Positions 1 to 8,140 of a stretch of DNA of 64,000 bases are shown piece by piece. Location: contig CAVYNL010000016.1 in NCBI GenBank assembly GCA_963769845.1, positions 1-64,000 on the forward strand, in the 5' to 3' direction. The stretch's first letter is position 1. Each line of letters begins with the position of its first letter. Made by a program: the position numbers and the translations under genes. Under the pieces are notes generated by a model, which saw only the letters and a list, made by a program, of their open reading frames with translations, searched no databases and was not told the DNA's origin. The DNA comes from JBGQMW01 sp963769845 (lineage in GTDB: Archaea > Thermoproteota > Bathyarchaeia > Bathyarchaeales > Bathycorpusculaceae).

Positions 1-1866
1 TACCACTGATATGCATCCGGCTTCTGCAAGAACAACGGCTAAGACTGGATTTAAGATGCCAAAGGCAGCTAAACTCAATGCGACTATGTTCCAGATAAAT
101 GCGTAAACTATGTTCCCCTTCATTCTGTTAAACGCCTTCCGACTCAGGCTAATCGCATATTCAACCTTTGTCAAGTCGTCTCCAAGCAGAGCCACGTCAG
201 CAGTCTCAATCGCTACATCGCTGCCAGCCGCACCCATCGCAAACCCAACATCCGAATTAGCCAACGCAGGAGCATCATTCACACCGTCACCAACCATCGC
301 AACAACATTGCCTTTTTTCAGTTCTCCAATGACCGAAACTTTCTGTTCAGGCAAAAGCTCAGCATGGTACTCATCAACTCCGATCTGTTCAGCGATAGAT
401 TTGGCAGTCCGCATGTTATCGCCAGTTATCATAACAGTTTTGACTCCTAAACGCTTAAGCCTCTGTATAGCTTCCAAAGAATTCTCCCTGACTGTGTCAG
501 CCACAACAATGACGCCAATGACATTTTTGTCAAGTGCTACGGGAATAGCTGTTTTCCCCTCGCTTTCAACCCGATTCATCAATTGATTCGCTTCTTCTGA
601 AATCTCCGTTTCCATCATCTTAGTTCCAATTAGGATATGCTTGTTTCCGTAATGGGCGTCCACGCCATGTCCTGGAATAGTTTTGAAGTCTGTGGGGTCA
701 GGAATTTTCATGCTCATCTCAGTTGCCTTAGCGATGATGGCTTTGGATAGGGGATGTTCTGAGAATTTCTCAGCAATTGCTGCATACTTGATTGTGTCCG
801 CTTCAGAGTAATTACCGAAAGTTTTTATCTCAATAACTTTGGGTTCGCCGACGGTTAACGTGCCAGTTTTGTCGAATGCGACCAGCTTAACGTCTTTTAG
901 CTTTTCGATGTGTGTGCCGCCCTTGATTATTATGCCGTTCATGCTGGCATTACCGATGGTTCCGGCAACAGCGACGGGAACAGCTATTGAAAGAGCGCAA
1001 GGGCATGCGACTAAGAGAACAGTCACGGTTCTAGCCAGTGCCACATCAAAACCAAGTGCGAAGTAACTGACTGCAAAGACAGAAGATGCCAAAACTGCCA
1101 TGATTGGCAAGAAGTAAGTGGTAAACCGGTCTGCAACGTTCTGTATTGGTGCTTTTTTCTCTTGAGCTTCTTCGACTAGTTGGATGAGATGAGCAAGTGT
1201 AGTGTCCTCAGCGATTTTTTCAACTTTAATTTCTAATGCTCCATGTTCATTGAGTGTACCAGCAAATGTGCGGTCTCCCACTGTCTTTTCTACAGGAATT
1301 GATTCGCCAGTTATGGTTGCTTGGTTAACTGTGCTGTGCCCTGAAATCACGGTTCCATCAACGGGTATTTTGTCGCCTGGTTTGACTAAGACGATTTCGC
1401 CTAACTTGACCTCGTCTATGGGTACTTCAACTTCTGCGCCGTCTCGACGTATGCGAGCTGTGGTGGGACTCATCTTTATGAGAGCCTCAAGCGCGCCTCT
1501 TGTTCTATGGATGATGTAGTCTTCAAGCGTCATACCTGCGAGTATTATGAACGCCACTATTGCTGATGCTGTGAGGTAACCAACTGCTTCTGCTGTGCCA
1601 GTGGCTGATGCTGAAGGTAGGACGAGACCAGCTATTACTGAAATAAAGATGGCGATAGTTGCAAACAATTGGGCGGTAACGTTCCCATGCCGCAGGGATC
1701 GAATGCCGTGCAAATAGATGCGGTAGCCTAAGGCAACGGCGATCAAAGTCAAAGCAATGCTGATTTCATGCGCATAAGTTACTTGAGTTCCAGATATTAG
1801 GGCGCCTGCTAAAGCGAATAGCCCAAGCAAAATTACTAGAATAACGCCTCTGACATGTTCTCTCAT
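1..1866 (-). CDS. Heavy-metal translocating P1B-type ATPase (3' end beyond window)
   Basis: Membrane pump exporting a soft metal cation using ATP. The 622 visible codons read continuously to the window edge. They contain several N-terminal membrane segments, the actuator motif TGES (near residue 185), the metal-site motif CPC in a membrane helix (near 285), the phosphorylation motif DKTGT (near 330) and the hinge GDGVNDAP (near 525). No HMA domain is fused; a separate small HMA-like protein lies 24 bp upstream. The ATG at 1866 follows a GAGAGGA box. Neighbouring ArsR and ArsC genes suggest a metal or metalloid resistance cluster. The cation (Cu, Zn, Cd or Pb) cannot be fixed because the last helices are outside the window. 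Confidence 0.95.
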   Translation of the reverse strand, partial: MREHVRGVILVILLGLFALAGALISGTQVTYAHEISIALTLIAVALGYRIYLHGIRSLRHGNVTAQLFATIAIFISVIAGLVLPSASATGTAEAVGYLTASAIVAFIILAGMTLEDYIIHRTRGALEALIKMSPTTARIRRDGAEVEVPIDEVKLGEIVLVKPGDKIPVDGTVISGHSTVNQATITGESIPVEKTVGDRTFAGTLNEHGALEIKVEKIAEDTTLAHLIQLVEEAQEKKAPIQNVADRFTTYFLPIMAVLASSVFAVSYFALGFDVALARTVTVLLVACPCALSIAVPVAVAGTIGNASMNGIIIKGGTHIEKLKDVKLVAFDKTGTLTVGEPKVIEIKTFGNYSEADTIKYAAIAEKFSEHPLSKAIIAKATEMSMKIPDPTDFKTIPGHGVDAHYGNKHILIGTKMMETEISEEANQLMNRVESEGKTAIPVALDKNVIGVIVVADTVRENSLEAIQRLKRLGVKTVMITGDNMRTAKSIAEQIGVDEYHAELLPEQKVSVIGELKKGNVVAMVGDGVNDAPALANSDVGFAMGAAGSDVAIETADVALLGDDLTKVEYAISLSRKAFNRMKGNIVYAFIWNIVALSLAAFGILNPVLAVVLAEAGCISVV

Positions 1867-1890
1867 TGGATTTCCTCTCTTGATAATATC

Positions 1891-2157
1891 TCAACTTGGT
1901 AGCCGAGTCTTTTCAATGCGTTCAGTGATCTTGGAGAGAATGATTTTTTGTGTATCGTATTCAATTGCGACCTTACCGGTTATCTCGTCAACTTTAACTT
2001 TTGAGACTCCGCTTAACCTGGATAGTGCGTGTCGGAGGTTGTCTGCTTTAAAATCAGTGCACATATGCTGCATCCAGTGCAGTCTGTTTTTTGAAGCCTT
2101 CAGGACAACTTTCTCAATATTCATTGGCTTACACCAAGGGCAGATAGTCATATTCAA
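1891..2157 (-). CDS. Small HMA-like metal-binding protein
   Basis: 88 residues. The segment containing VSKVKVDEITGKVAIEYD matches the beta-strand pattern of heavy-metal-associated (HMA) domains, which deliver metal to P1B ATPases. The usual CxxC lies in an atypical place: TICPWCKP is at residues 4-11, before a long helix-like stretch. It is the gene directly upstream of the ATPase and on the same strand, so co-transcription and a chaperone or accessory role are likely. The divergent metal motif makes the HMA call tentative. Confidence 0.7.
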   Translation of the reverse strand: MNMTICPWCKPMNIEKVVLKASKNRLHWMQHMCTDFKADNLRHALSRLSGVSKVKVDEITGKVAIEYDTQKIILSKITERIEKTRLPS

Positions 2158-2218
2158 GAATTTAAATCTATTGTTACAACCTATTATTTTGTAACGATTA
2201 TATCTTAGAAGCGCGCCC

Positions 2219-2605
2219 TCAAAGGATATTCAGTTTTCGCATACCTTCAAAAAGCTCAGGATTCGCTATGCTATAGAAAACCCATTTTCCTTCTTTCCTG
2301 TCCTTCACCAACCCAACATTTTCTAGAATCCTCAAATGATGAGAAGCAGTAGGTTGCGTTAAATCGAGAGCAACCATGACTTCACAAACACACATCTCGC
2401 GGGACGATAGCAGACTAAGAATTCTCAATCTGATGGCGTCTGCAAGAGCCTTGAGGACTTTGCTCTGAGCTTCACTTTTTTCCAAACTTAGGTTTTTGTC
2501 TGCTAGTTCCCTTAGCTCATCAGCATATTCTGACGCAGTTTCGCAAGAGCAAATTCCAGATTCTGCTAACCGTTGTAACCTCTTGTCAATTTTCGATACA
2601 GCCAT
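2219..2605 (-). CDS. ArsR/SmtB-family metal-responsive repressor
   Basis: 128 residues with a winged helix-turn-helix at about 50-120. The recognition region includes LTQPTASHHLRIL, and REMCVCEVMVALD aligns with the ELCVCDL metal-sensing helix of ArsR, CadC and SmtB, providing two cysteines. CSCE near residue 20 could add ligands. It is divergent from arsC with about 70 bp between the starts, and upstream of the HMA/ATPase pair, so it probably represses both directions until metal or arsenite binds. Confidence 0.93.
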   Translation of the reverse strand: MAVSKIDKRLQRLAESGICSCETASEYADELRELADKNLSLEKSEAQSKVLKALADAIRLRILSLLSSREMCVCEVMVALDLTQPTASHHLRILENVGLVKDRKEGKWVFYSIANPELFEGMRKLNIL

Positions 2606-2619
2606 GTCTTTTCAAATAA

Positions 2620-2650
2620 GATATAATAACAACACATTTAAATATGTTTT
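2620..2650. promoter_or_regulatory. Divergent promoter and candidate ArsR operator
   Basis: The short gap between arsR and arsC is AT-rich. It contains ACATTTAAATATGT, an imperfect palindrome that also resembles an archaeal TATA box. Its position allows one bound repressor to control both genes. No binding data; inferred from composition and layout. Confidence 0.4.
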
Positions 2651-2674
2651 TTGTTCCCTGTTAAGAGGACCAAG

Positions 2675-3070
2675 TTGAAGCGAATACTTTTTGTTTGCGT
2701 TGAGAATGCTGGCAGAAGCCAGATGGCAGAGGCCTTCGCCAACAAATACGGTAAGGACAGGTTTATCGTTTCTAGCGCCGGCAACAAGCCAGCCGACAAA
2801 GTCAACCCCACAGTAGTGGAAGCCTTAAAAGAGAAGGGTATCGACATATCAATGAATAGACCAAAACTGCTCACTTTCCAGATGACCCAAGACGCTGATT
2901 TGATTGTTACCATGGGCTGCAATGACGATGGAATCTGCCCCGGGCCATTCTTCAAACCAACGATTGAATGGAAACTTGAAGACCCGAAGGGAAAGCCAAT
3001 CGAGAAAATAAGAGAGATCAGAGACGAAATCGAGAAAAAAGTAAGAATCATGCTGGATGAGACGGCCTAG
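2675..3070 (+). CDS. arsC: Arsenate reductase, low-molecular-weight phosphatase family
   Basis: Reduces arsenate to arsenite. The P-loop is CVENAGRSQMAE, a CX5R motif with its nucleophilic cysteine close to the N-terminus. A second pair of cysteines in MGCNDDGICPG matches the relay cysteines of thioredoxin-coupled ArsC. I prefer the TTG at 2675, giving MKRILFVC, because AGAGGA lies 6 nt upstream. A TTG at 2651 would add eight residues without a visible SD. Some archaeal members may act as protein tyrosine phosphatases, but the extra cysteines favour arsenate reductase. Confidence 0.9.
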   Translation: MKRILFVCVENAGRSQMAEAFANKYGKDRFIVSSAGNKPADKVNPTVVEALKEKGIDISMNRPKLLTFQMTQDADLIVTMGCNDDGICPGPFFKPTIEWKLEDPKGKPIEKIREIRDEIEKKVRIMLDETA

Positions 3071-3109
3071 CAGGTCCTGAGTTGCTTCCCTGCCTGCGCA
3101 TGCAATTTT

Positions 3110-3514
3110 CTAAGTGATTCTGTTTTTTATTCTGTGTGCGGGGATTTTGTTGTAGGTTGCTGAACATTTCTTTTTTGAGCATTGCCTAGTGGCAGCCCAT
3201 TCTAAAATCGGAATCACCGCATTTCTGAGCCCTTCTCCATCTTTTGTCAATGAGTATTCGACACGAGGCGGGATTTCGGCAAATGATTCTCTCTTAAGTA
3301 GCTCTTCCTTTTGAAGCTGTTTTAGCGTGTCTGCAAGTGTCTTGGGGCTTATGCCGTGCAGTTCTTCCATGAGTTTGTTGAATCTGAGGCTACCGTAGTT
3401 CCCTATTGCGTTGATTATCAGAAGGGCCCATTTCTTGCTTATCACGTCTATGATTCCTTCAAGCGGGCAAAAACAGACTACGTCATTCTTGTTCTGCATG
3501 CAGGCCACTTTCAT
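3110..3514 (-). CDS. HxlR-family winged-helix regulator
   Basis: HxlR-type transcription factor. The core runs from CPLEGIIDVISKKWALLI through HGISPKTLADTLKQL to YSLTKDGEGLR, the standard HxlR order. N-terminal cysteines (CMQ, CFCP) and a C-terminal CSKKKC are possible redox or metal sensors. An upstream TTG at 3526 would add four residues; the ATG at 3514 is more natural. It is divergent from the Cys/His-rich mini-protein and solute-binding-like gene, which it may regulate. Confidence 0.88.
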   Translation of the reverse strand: MKVACMQNKNDVVCFCPLEGIIDVISKKWALLIINAIGNYGSLRFNKLMEELHGISPKTLADTLKQLQKEELLKRESFAEIPPRVEYSLTKDGEGLRNAVIPILEWAATRQCSKKKCSATYNKIPAHRIKNRIT

Positions 3515-3518
3515 TAGT

Positions 3519-3550
3519 GATAGCAACTATGTCGCTATAAACTTGATAGC
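3519..3550. promoter_or_regulatory. Candidate HxlR operator
   Basis: GATAGC (3519-3524) is followed by its inverted complement GCTATA (3534-3539) and another GATAGC (3545-3550) just before an AT-rich ATAAATACT box. This is the intergenic space between the HxlR gene and the divergent mini-protein gene. Inferred operator. Confidence 0.4.
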
Positions 3551-3597
3551 ATAAATACTTTACTTTCTATAGTATGAGAGGAAGAGGTGAATGATAC

Positions 3598-3798
3598 ATG
3601 AACGAAGAATGTGGTTGCGGGATGCATCATCATAGACATGAAGATCCCTGTGGGTGCGGCATGCACGGAGACGGACATGGCTATAGGAGACGATTCTTCA
3701 CACAGGCCGAAAAAGTTGAGAAGTTGAAGAGTTACGCGGAAGAACTCAAGAATGAACTGAAAGCCGTCGAAGAGAAAATCAAGGAGATGCAAAGTTAA
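3598..3798 (+). CDS. Cys/His-rich mini-protein with C-terminal coiled coil
   Basis: 66 residues. The N-terminal half is packed with potential metal ligands (ECGCGMHHHRHEDPCGCGMH), including two CGCGMH units. The C-terminal half is a charged amphipathic helix (AEELKNELKAVEEKIKEM) typical of a short coiled coil. This resembles small archaeal and bacterial proteins found beside metal or Fe-S cluster genes, but I cannot name a family. It is 21 bp upstream of the solute-binding-like gene and probably forms an operon with it. A role in metal sequestration or delivery is inference. Confidence 0.8.
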   Translation: MNEECGCGMHHHRHEDPCGCGMHGDGHGYRRRFFTQAEKVEKLKSYAEELKNELKAVEEKIKEMQS

Positions 3799-3819
3799 AT
3801 ATCCATACAACTAATCGGT

Positions 3820-4527
3820 GTGAGAATGAACATGTCGAAACAAAACAATCTCCATGTTTTTTCCGCTGGTGCAGTAGCACCACCAATCAAGAAATGTGCG
3901 GAAGAGTTCACGGCAAAATTCGGAACAGAGTTCGAGTTTACTGTCGGAAAAGCTGAAAATCTCATAGAAGAAATCGCAGAAACTAAAGAAGGCGACTTGT
4001 TGACTTGTGGTTCAGAGTATATACTTGACCATGCACAGTTGAAGGGATTAGTTCTTAAAGAAACAAGAAGAAGCCTTGGTTCAAGAACATCTGCAATTCT
4101 TGTGCAAACTGGAAATCCTAAGAAGATAAAGTCAATGTCCGATTTGGCAAAAGAAGGAATGCATCTTGGTGTTTCTGTAAGTGGTTGCTTGACTGGAGTC
4201 TGGGATGATTTAGCAACTAAAGCGGGATTTGCCGAGCAAATCAGAAAGAATACCGTTGCTTATGCCGATGGATGTGGGGAACTAATGTCTTTTATCAACA
4301 AGAAGAAAGTGGATGCAATTCTGGGATGGGATGCCTTCAAGAACTTGAACATTGAAACTATGGATAAAATAGAGTTGCCGAAAGACCTTCAAGTGCACAG
4401 AAGTACGGCAATAGGGGTTATCACTTTCTCCAAGAACAAAGACCTGGCAAAGAAATTCATCGACTTCCTTGTGTCCGACAGCGGTAAGAAGATTTATGAA
4501 GAATATGGCTGGCATCATTTAAGTTAG
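3820..4527 (+). CDS. ModA-like periplasmic-binding-fold protein without signal peptide
   Basis: 235 residues with the class II solute-binding fold: LHVFSAGAVAPPIKKCAEEF at the start, a hinge region near GVSVSGCLTGVWDD, and LAKKFIDFLVSDSGKKIYEEYGW at the end, as in molybdate/tungstate-binding ModA proteins. No signal peptide or lipobox is present with any start (GTG 3820, ATG 3826, ATG 3832), and no ABC permease or ATPase follows. It is therefore probably cytoplasmic, for sensing or storage rather than uptake. Cysteines in GCLTG and DGCGE sit in the predicted cleft region. Confidence 0.85.
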   Translation: MRMNMSKQNNLHVFSAGAVAPPIKKCAEEFTAKFGTEFEFTVGKAENLIEEIAETKEGDLLTCGSEYILDHAQLKGLVLKETRRSLGSRTSAILVQTGNPKKIKSMSDLAKEGMHLGVSVSGCLTGVWDDLATKAGFAEQIRKNTVAYADGCGELMSFINKKKVDAILGWDAFKNLNIETMDKIELPKDLQVHRSTAIGVITFSKNKDLAKKFIDFLVSDSGKKIYEEYGWHHLS

Positions 4528-4581
4528 AGTAGTCTCCCAACGGTCTTTTCAACCAGTTTGGTTTGGATGAAGTTCTATCCC

Positions 4582-4590
4582 CGCGCGCGC
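4582..4590. repeat. GC-alternating motif copy, abutting an IS end
   Basis: CGCGCGCGC followed directly by TGGCTTGTCCCTAAA, which is identical to the right inverted-repeat end of the IS at 25615-26712. Confidence 0.85.
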
Positions 4591-4806
4591 TGGCTTGTCC
4601 CTAAAATGGTTAAAAATGGTCTTAAGTCTTCTTTTGTCTTTTCGCGTTTGATTTGGGCTTGTTTTGTCGGCGAATCTTGGCCGTGTTGAAAGATGGCAAA
4701 TCACGGGGTTCCATCAAAGCTCGAAGGAAGTAGAGTTTTCCCATAAGCTGTTGAGGCTACATCTAGTCCGTCTGGGACGACAAGGCACACAGGAGAGCTA
4801 AAAACA
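4591..4806. mobile_element. Candidate IS remnant or MITE between two GC motifs
   Basis: The left edge TGGCTTGTCCCTAAA matches 15 of 15 bases of the IS end at 26712 read inward. The right edge ends in CA immediately before a ten-base GC run (4807-4816), as the IS does. A weakly similar GGGACGACAAGGCACA lies about 20 bp inside that edge. No ORF is present. This suggests a decayed 216-bp derivative flanked by duplicated GC target. The right end is degenerate, so only the left end is firm. Confidence 0.5.
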
Positions 4807-4823
4807 GCGCGCGCGCCTCGCTT

Positions 4824-5117
4824 CTACTTCTTCACAAGCCATAGTCCAGTCAATTTTCCTTTTTCTGTTCGACTTACGACCTTAACATTTTCGACCTTCT
4901 TCGTCTTCTTTAGTGCAATTGCTCTACTTCTCAAATTATATCGCAACTTGTCATTAGGTTCTGGTATTTCGACAGATTCTTCTTCACTCTCCGCAAACCA
5001 TATAATAGCCTCGTCAAAATCTGTCGCCACGTATCTAGTCTTCGGCTGTGAACCAAGAATGAACTTCAACTTCTTGCCTTGATGAACACTCTCCTTAGCC
5101 TTTGTCTTCCTTTCCAG
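4824..5117 (-). CDS. Small basic hypothetical protein, probable CTG start
   Basis: Not recognised. Soluble, mixed-charge protein of about 97 residues (81 if started at TTG 5069) with two likely strand-rich segments. No ATG, GTG or TTG lies upstream of 5069 in frame, yet GGAGGTGA (5131-5124) sits 6 nt before an in-frame CTG at 5117. That SD overlaps the end of the upstream phosphatase gene. Initiation at CTG by translational coupling is therefore the best reading. A sequencing error turning ATG or GTG into CTG is the alternative. Confidence 0.6.
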   Translation of the reverse strand: MERKTKAKESVHQGKKLKFILGSQPKTRYVATDFDEAIIWFAESEEESVEIPEPNDKLRYNLRSRAIALKKTKKVENVKVVSRTEKGKLTGLWLVKK

Positions 5118-5131
5118 TTCGCCTCACCTCC

Positions 5132-5791
5132 TCAAACCTTAGCACGCGCGCTCCCATTGTTTTTGAGTAGGTAGGGCAGTATCTTCCGGAAATCTTTGTT
5201 TTTGACAGTTACATCTGCATTTTCTTCCACTTCTTTGCTCACCGGATTAAAGGCGATTGCCAAGGCGACCTTCCTGAATAGCGGTATAAGTGTAGGATCA
5301 TCGCCCACTGCTGCGCATTCGTTCTGGGTTACATTGAACCTTTGGAGAATATCAGGCAGATTTCTGTCCTTGCTGTGGAAAGAGACATTCACTTCCACTT
5401 CCCCTGTCAAAAAACCGTCTTTCACCAAGAGTGTATTGGCTGTGTATCCGTCTATCCGTGTTTCCTTTTGAATTCGTTCTGCGACTTGGGACAGACCTGC
5501 GCTAAGAAGATATGTTCCAATACCCCTTCTTTTGAGAATTGCTAAAGTCTCCCTTGCGCCTGTTGTATAGGGCATTTGTTCAATTATCTCCCTTATCCTT
5601 CCAATAGTCTGACCCTTCCACAGCGCTGTGTCCAGCCGAGCCCATTCTTCATAGGTGATATGGCTGTTAAAGAATAGGTCAGAGTACTTTTTTGCTGTAT
5701 CCCACGTATGCAGATTCTGATGGATGTATTGCCAGCTGTAGCTTTGTAGAATTGTACCGTCAACGTCGAAGACTACGAGTTTGATTGTCAT
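5132..5791 (-). CDS. HAD-superfamily phosphatase, SerB-like
   Basis: 219 residues with all four HAD motifs: FDVDGT (residues 8-13, nucleophile Asp), LLSAG (motif II), SKDRN with lysine (motif III) and GDDPTLIP (motif IV). The cap lies between motifs I and II, as in phosphoserine phosphatases. The substrate cannot be deduced. The last residues, GSARAKV, are encoded through a GCGCGCG motif copy (5145-5151) that touches the end of the gene. It probably forms an operon with the small downstream protein. Confidence 0.88.
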   Translation of the reverse strand: MTIKLVVFDVDGTILQSYSWQYIHQNLHTWDTAKKYSDLFFNSHITYEEWARLDTALWKGQTIGRIREIIEQMPYTTGARETLAILKRRGIGTYLLSAGLSQVAERIQKETRIDGYTANTLLVKDGFLTGEVEVNVSFHSKDRNLPDILQRFNVTQNECAAVGDDPTLIPLFRKVALAIAFNPVSKEVEENADVTVKNKDFRKILPYLLKNNGSARAKV

Positions 5792-6272
5792 CGTTACCTC
5801 ATCTCAGTGAACTTGAATTGAAAAGAGTTGCGCGCGCGTTCCGGCTTCGATTACGTAACAGATATAGACGGGCACAAACTATTCAAGAAGCGCAAGTAGT
5901 ACCCTAGTCCGTCCAAAAGGGCCCGTAGTCTAGGCTGGACTGATGCTTCAGTGGAGATATCTCCCGCGCCTCCCCTTTTTTCTTTTCTGAGAGATTTGAT
6001 TTCTGACCCATGTCGACTGTCTTCTAACGCGCGCGATGTGATAAACTAACAATACCTTGGAGAATGTTAGGGGTCTAACCTAACAGATTCTTGGGCTGTA
6101 GAGGCTTCCCGCTTTACAGCCGTCGTCGCAAAAAAAGAATAGAACGACTCAAACTAAAAAGAGGGGCGCGAAGTGCCCGCGCGCGCTACGCTTACGGGAT
6201 ATTTCTTAACCGCTGTATCTGGACATCAACTTGCAGTAAGTTTTTTGCCATCTTTCCAAGTCAAAAGAGAAG
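5792..6272. other. Intergenic region with three GC motifs
   Basis: No supportable gene. GC-alternating motif copies are at 5830-5838, 6028-6035 and 6178-6186, the last followed by TACG. A 66-codon open frame crosses the third copy but has arginine-rich low-complexity content and no SD, so I do not call it. Confidence 0.6.
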
Positions 6273-6989
6273 TCAAAGAGAAAGGATTTGAAGGTCTCCA
6301 CGACTGTCTTGAAAGACATTTGCATTAATAAAAGAGACAGCCCGATTGCTTGGAATGTGTTGTCTTCTACGAAAAGCTGGCATCTTCATAAGAACCTCTT
6401 CCTTTTCCATCGAACCCATAAGTTCTTGCCAACCTTTGAAGTTAGGATGAGTGTAGTCGCACAGCTCACCGTAGATTTCCTTTATGTTTTCCGCAACCTT
6501 TTCTTTCTTGATTTCTTTGAAAAGCTTGTTCCTAACCCACGAATTCCCGAACTCCATATCATATTTACCTGATTTACCATACTTCGCTTGTATTTCTGGC
6601 GGAAATCTTTTCTGCTTCTCCGATGACAGCCACCAATAAGCATAACGAGAATGAAGGTTGAACAGACGCATCAAGTTATTGTTTTCCAAAATGGTTCTCA
6701 GAATAACGAATTGCGTTCCATAGTTGGAACACAGGAAGCAAAAGTAGGCATTTAACAATAGTTGTCTGTTTCTTGCGAATAAACTTCGGTTTGCGTAGAG
6801 ATTTGGTTCTTTGTTTTTTCTTACTGCATCATTCAAATCTGAGGTCAGCCCTAACATCAGAGCAAGACCATATTCTATTGCCACAGTTTCGTCAGGAAAG
6901 ACAGACTTTGTTTTCTTAACATTTCCCAAGAAGTGACGTTCTACCTCAGAAAGTTTCACCCCGAACAGAGACATGTCTGTATCCCTCAT
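6273..6989 (-). CDS. Hypothetical helical protein (238 aa)
   Basis: Not confidently recognised. A soluble, mostly helical protein containing LCDYTHPNFKGWQELM near residue 185. His/Pro motifs of this kind occur in uncharacterised helical proteins such as the DUF5677-like group. Two in-frame ATGs (6989, 6974) are possible starts. It lies alone between GC-motif-bearing gaps. No catalytic motif identified. Confidence 0.7.
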   Translation of the reverse strand: MRDTDMSLFGVKLSEVERHFLGNVKKTKSVFPDETVAIEYGLALMLGLTSDLNDAVRKNKEPNLYANRSLFARNRQLLLNAYFCFLCSNYGTQFVILRTILENNNLMRLFNLHSRYAYWWLSSEKQKRFPPEIQAKYGKSGKYDMEFGNSWVRNKLFKEIKKEKVAENIKEIYGELCDYTHPNFKGWQELMGSMEKEEVLMKMPAFRRRQHIPSNRAVSFINANVFQDSRGDLQILSL

Positions 6990-7100
6990 TACTATTTATG
7001 ATCCGATTAAGTATAATGTTGCTGGGGTAAAGTTTTGTTCCTCCTCCTCCCTTCCTTCCTTCCGACGACGAAGGGCGCTACTCTGGCACTCCTACTTTGA

Positions 7101-7109
7101 CGCGCGCGC
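7101..7109. repeat. GC-alternating motif copy
   Basis: CGCGCGCGC followed by TAG, between the hypothetical gene ending its promoter side at 6989 and the small membrane protein at 7192. Confidence 0.8.
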
Positions 7110-7191
7110 TAGTTCCTTTCGCAACCAAAAAGGAAGAGCACGTTTTAGACAATCTTAAAAGTTCAATAGACGCATTTAGTCTTGAGAGAAT

Positions 7192-7425
7192 ATGGCTATG
7201 CTAGGAAAGAGTTGGTTCTTCTGGCTGGGTCTGTTGTTTTTTGCAGCCGGAGCTTTCCTATTTTTTGTATTTATCGAGTACGTTTCATCACCTTTTTACC
7301 GTTACATGGTACCTGGGGTCACGACGGAGATCGCGACAGGCATCGCTTTCGTTCTTGCAGGATTGTACATGATGTATTCTGGAAGAAACAAGCCTGGAAC
7401 CCCAGCTGAAACAATACTATTATGA
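7192..7425 (+). CDS. Small two-helix membrane protein, paralog A
   Basis: 77 residues. The first transmembrane helix contains WFFWLGLLFFAAGAF; an outside loop with YMVPGV follows, then a second helix ending in LAGLYMMYSGRNKPGTPAET. It is a clear paralog of the genes at 7757-7993 and 13928-14173, sharing FWLGLL, a VP-containing loop, GLYMM.SGR and a C-terminal G.PAET-like tail. About 50 bp upstream is also conserved with paralog B, indicating a local duplication. Function unknown. Confidence 0.82.
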   Translation: MAMLGKSWFFWLGLLFFAAGAFLFFVFIEYVSSPFYRYMVPGVTTEIATGIAFVLAGLYMMYSGRNKPGTPAETILL

Positions 7426-7439
7426 AAAGCGCGCTTTTC
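7424..7439. terminator. Perfect palindrome at the stop codon of paralog A
   Basis: GAAAAGCGCGCTTTTC is a perfect 16-bp palindrome with a GCGCGC centre. It overlaps the TGA of the preceding gene and could act as a terminator-like structure. It is also a short form of the dispersed GC motif. Confidence 0.45.
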
Positions 7440-7756
7440 CACGTTTGCAGATCCAAGGTTTGTACTAATCCATTCCATCTCTTGTCCGACGGTATTTATG
7501 AGCGAAAACTGCTTAGCTTAATGTAAGGAAGGTCGGGTGGGCAGAAGCTTTTTCCTCTCCTTTCTCCCTGCTTCGGCATTGCCCCCTTCCCTTATCCCCT
7601 TCATTCATTCTTGCGTGTCCGAATAATCCGAAAGTTCCTTTTCAGACGTCACGACAGAAATACGCTTATGTTCTACTCTATATAGCTCGATGAAACCACA
7701 TATTTGACTGTAGATAGTTTTAAGAGTGCAATGGGTTCTACTGATCTTGAGAAGAT
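7440..7756. other. Intergenic region between duplicated membrane genes
   Basis: No gene seen. The last 50 bp resemble the region upstream of paralog A, sharing TTTTAAGAGTGCAAT-like and TCTTGAGAAGAT elements before the start codon, so this is a duplicated promoter. Confidence 0.5.
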
Positions 7757-7993
7757 ATGGTCAGGAAAAATAAGACTTGGGTCTTCTGGCTGGGACTTCT
7801 AATCTTCGCCGGAGCATGCTTTGAACTCTTTTCAACAATCTGGTACGATTACTTATACCTTAGTAACTACAGCGATACACGAATGATGGTTCCACCGATC
7901 GTGGAAGGCGTCGTTTTCATTCTTGTAGGACTGTACATGATGTGGTCTGGAAGGAAGGAAGTAGGAAGTCCCGCTGAAACCAAGCCAGTTTGA
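7757..7993 (+). CDS. Small two-helix membrane protein, paralog B
   Basis: 78 residues with the same architecture as paralog A: WVFWLGLLIFAGACF helix, a loop with MMVPPIVEG, then LVGLYMMWSGRKEVGSPAET. The upstream region is also conserved between the two. The G(T/S)PAET tail is conserved, hinting at a functional cytoplasmic tail. Function unknown. Confidence 0.82.
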   Translation: MVRKNKTWVFWLGLLIFAGACFELFSTIWYDYLYLSNYSDTRMMVPPIVEGVVFILVGLYMMWSGRKEVGSPAETKPV

Positions 7994-8031
7994 AGAACGC
8001 TATTCTTGTGTGTCTGAGAAGTCGAACAGCT

Positions 8032-8049
8032 CTTAGCGCGCGCGCTAAG
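8032..8049. repeat. Best-preserved GC palindrome
   Basis: CTTAGCGCGCGCGCTAAG is a perfect 18-bp palindrome. It is the fullest form of the dispersed motif, with the TTAG and CTAA arms that other copies show on one or both sides. Confidence 0.9.
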
Positions 8050-8140
8050 TAACCGACCGCGCTTGACGTTTGGCTCTCGTCAAACTCCCAACGATACGAG
8101 CAAGGCCGTTTGCCGAATGCTTACCTGAAACACATCCATT

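Noticed and set aside
6091..6291. 66-codon open frame on the + strand
   Set aside because: Arg-rich low complexity, crosses a GC motif, no SD, overlaps the end of the hypothetical gene.
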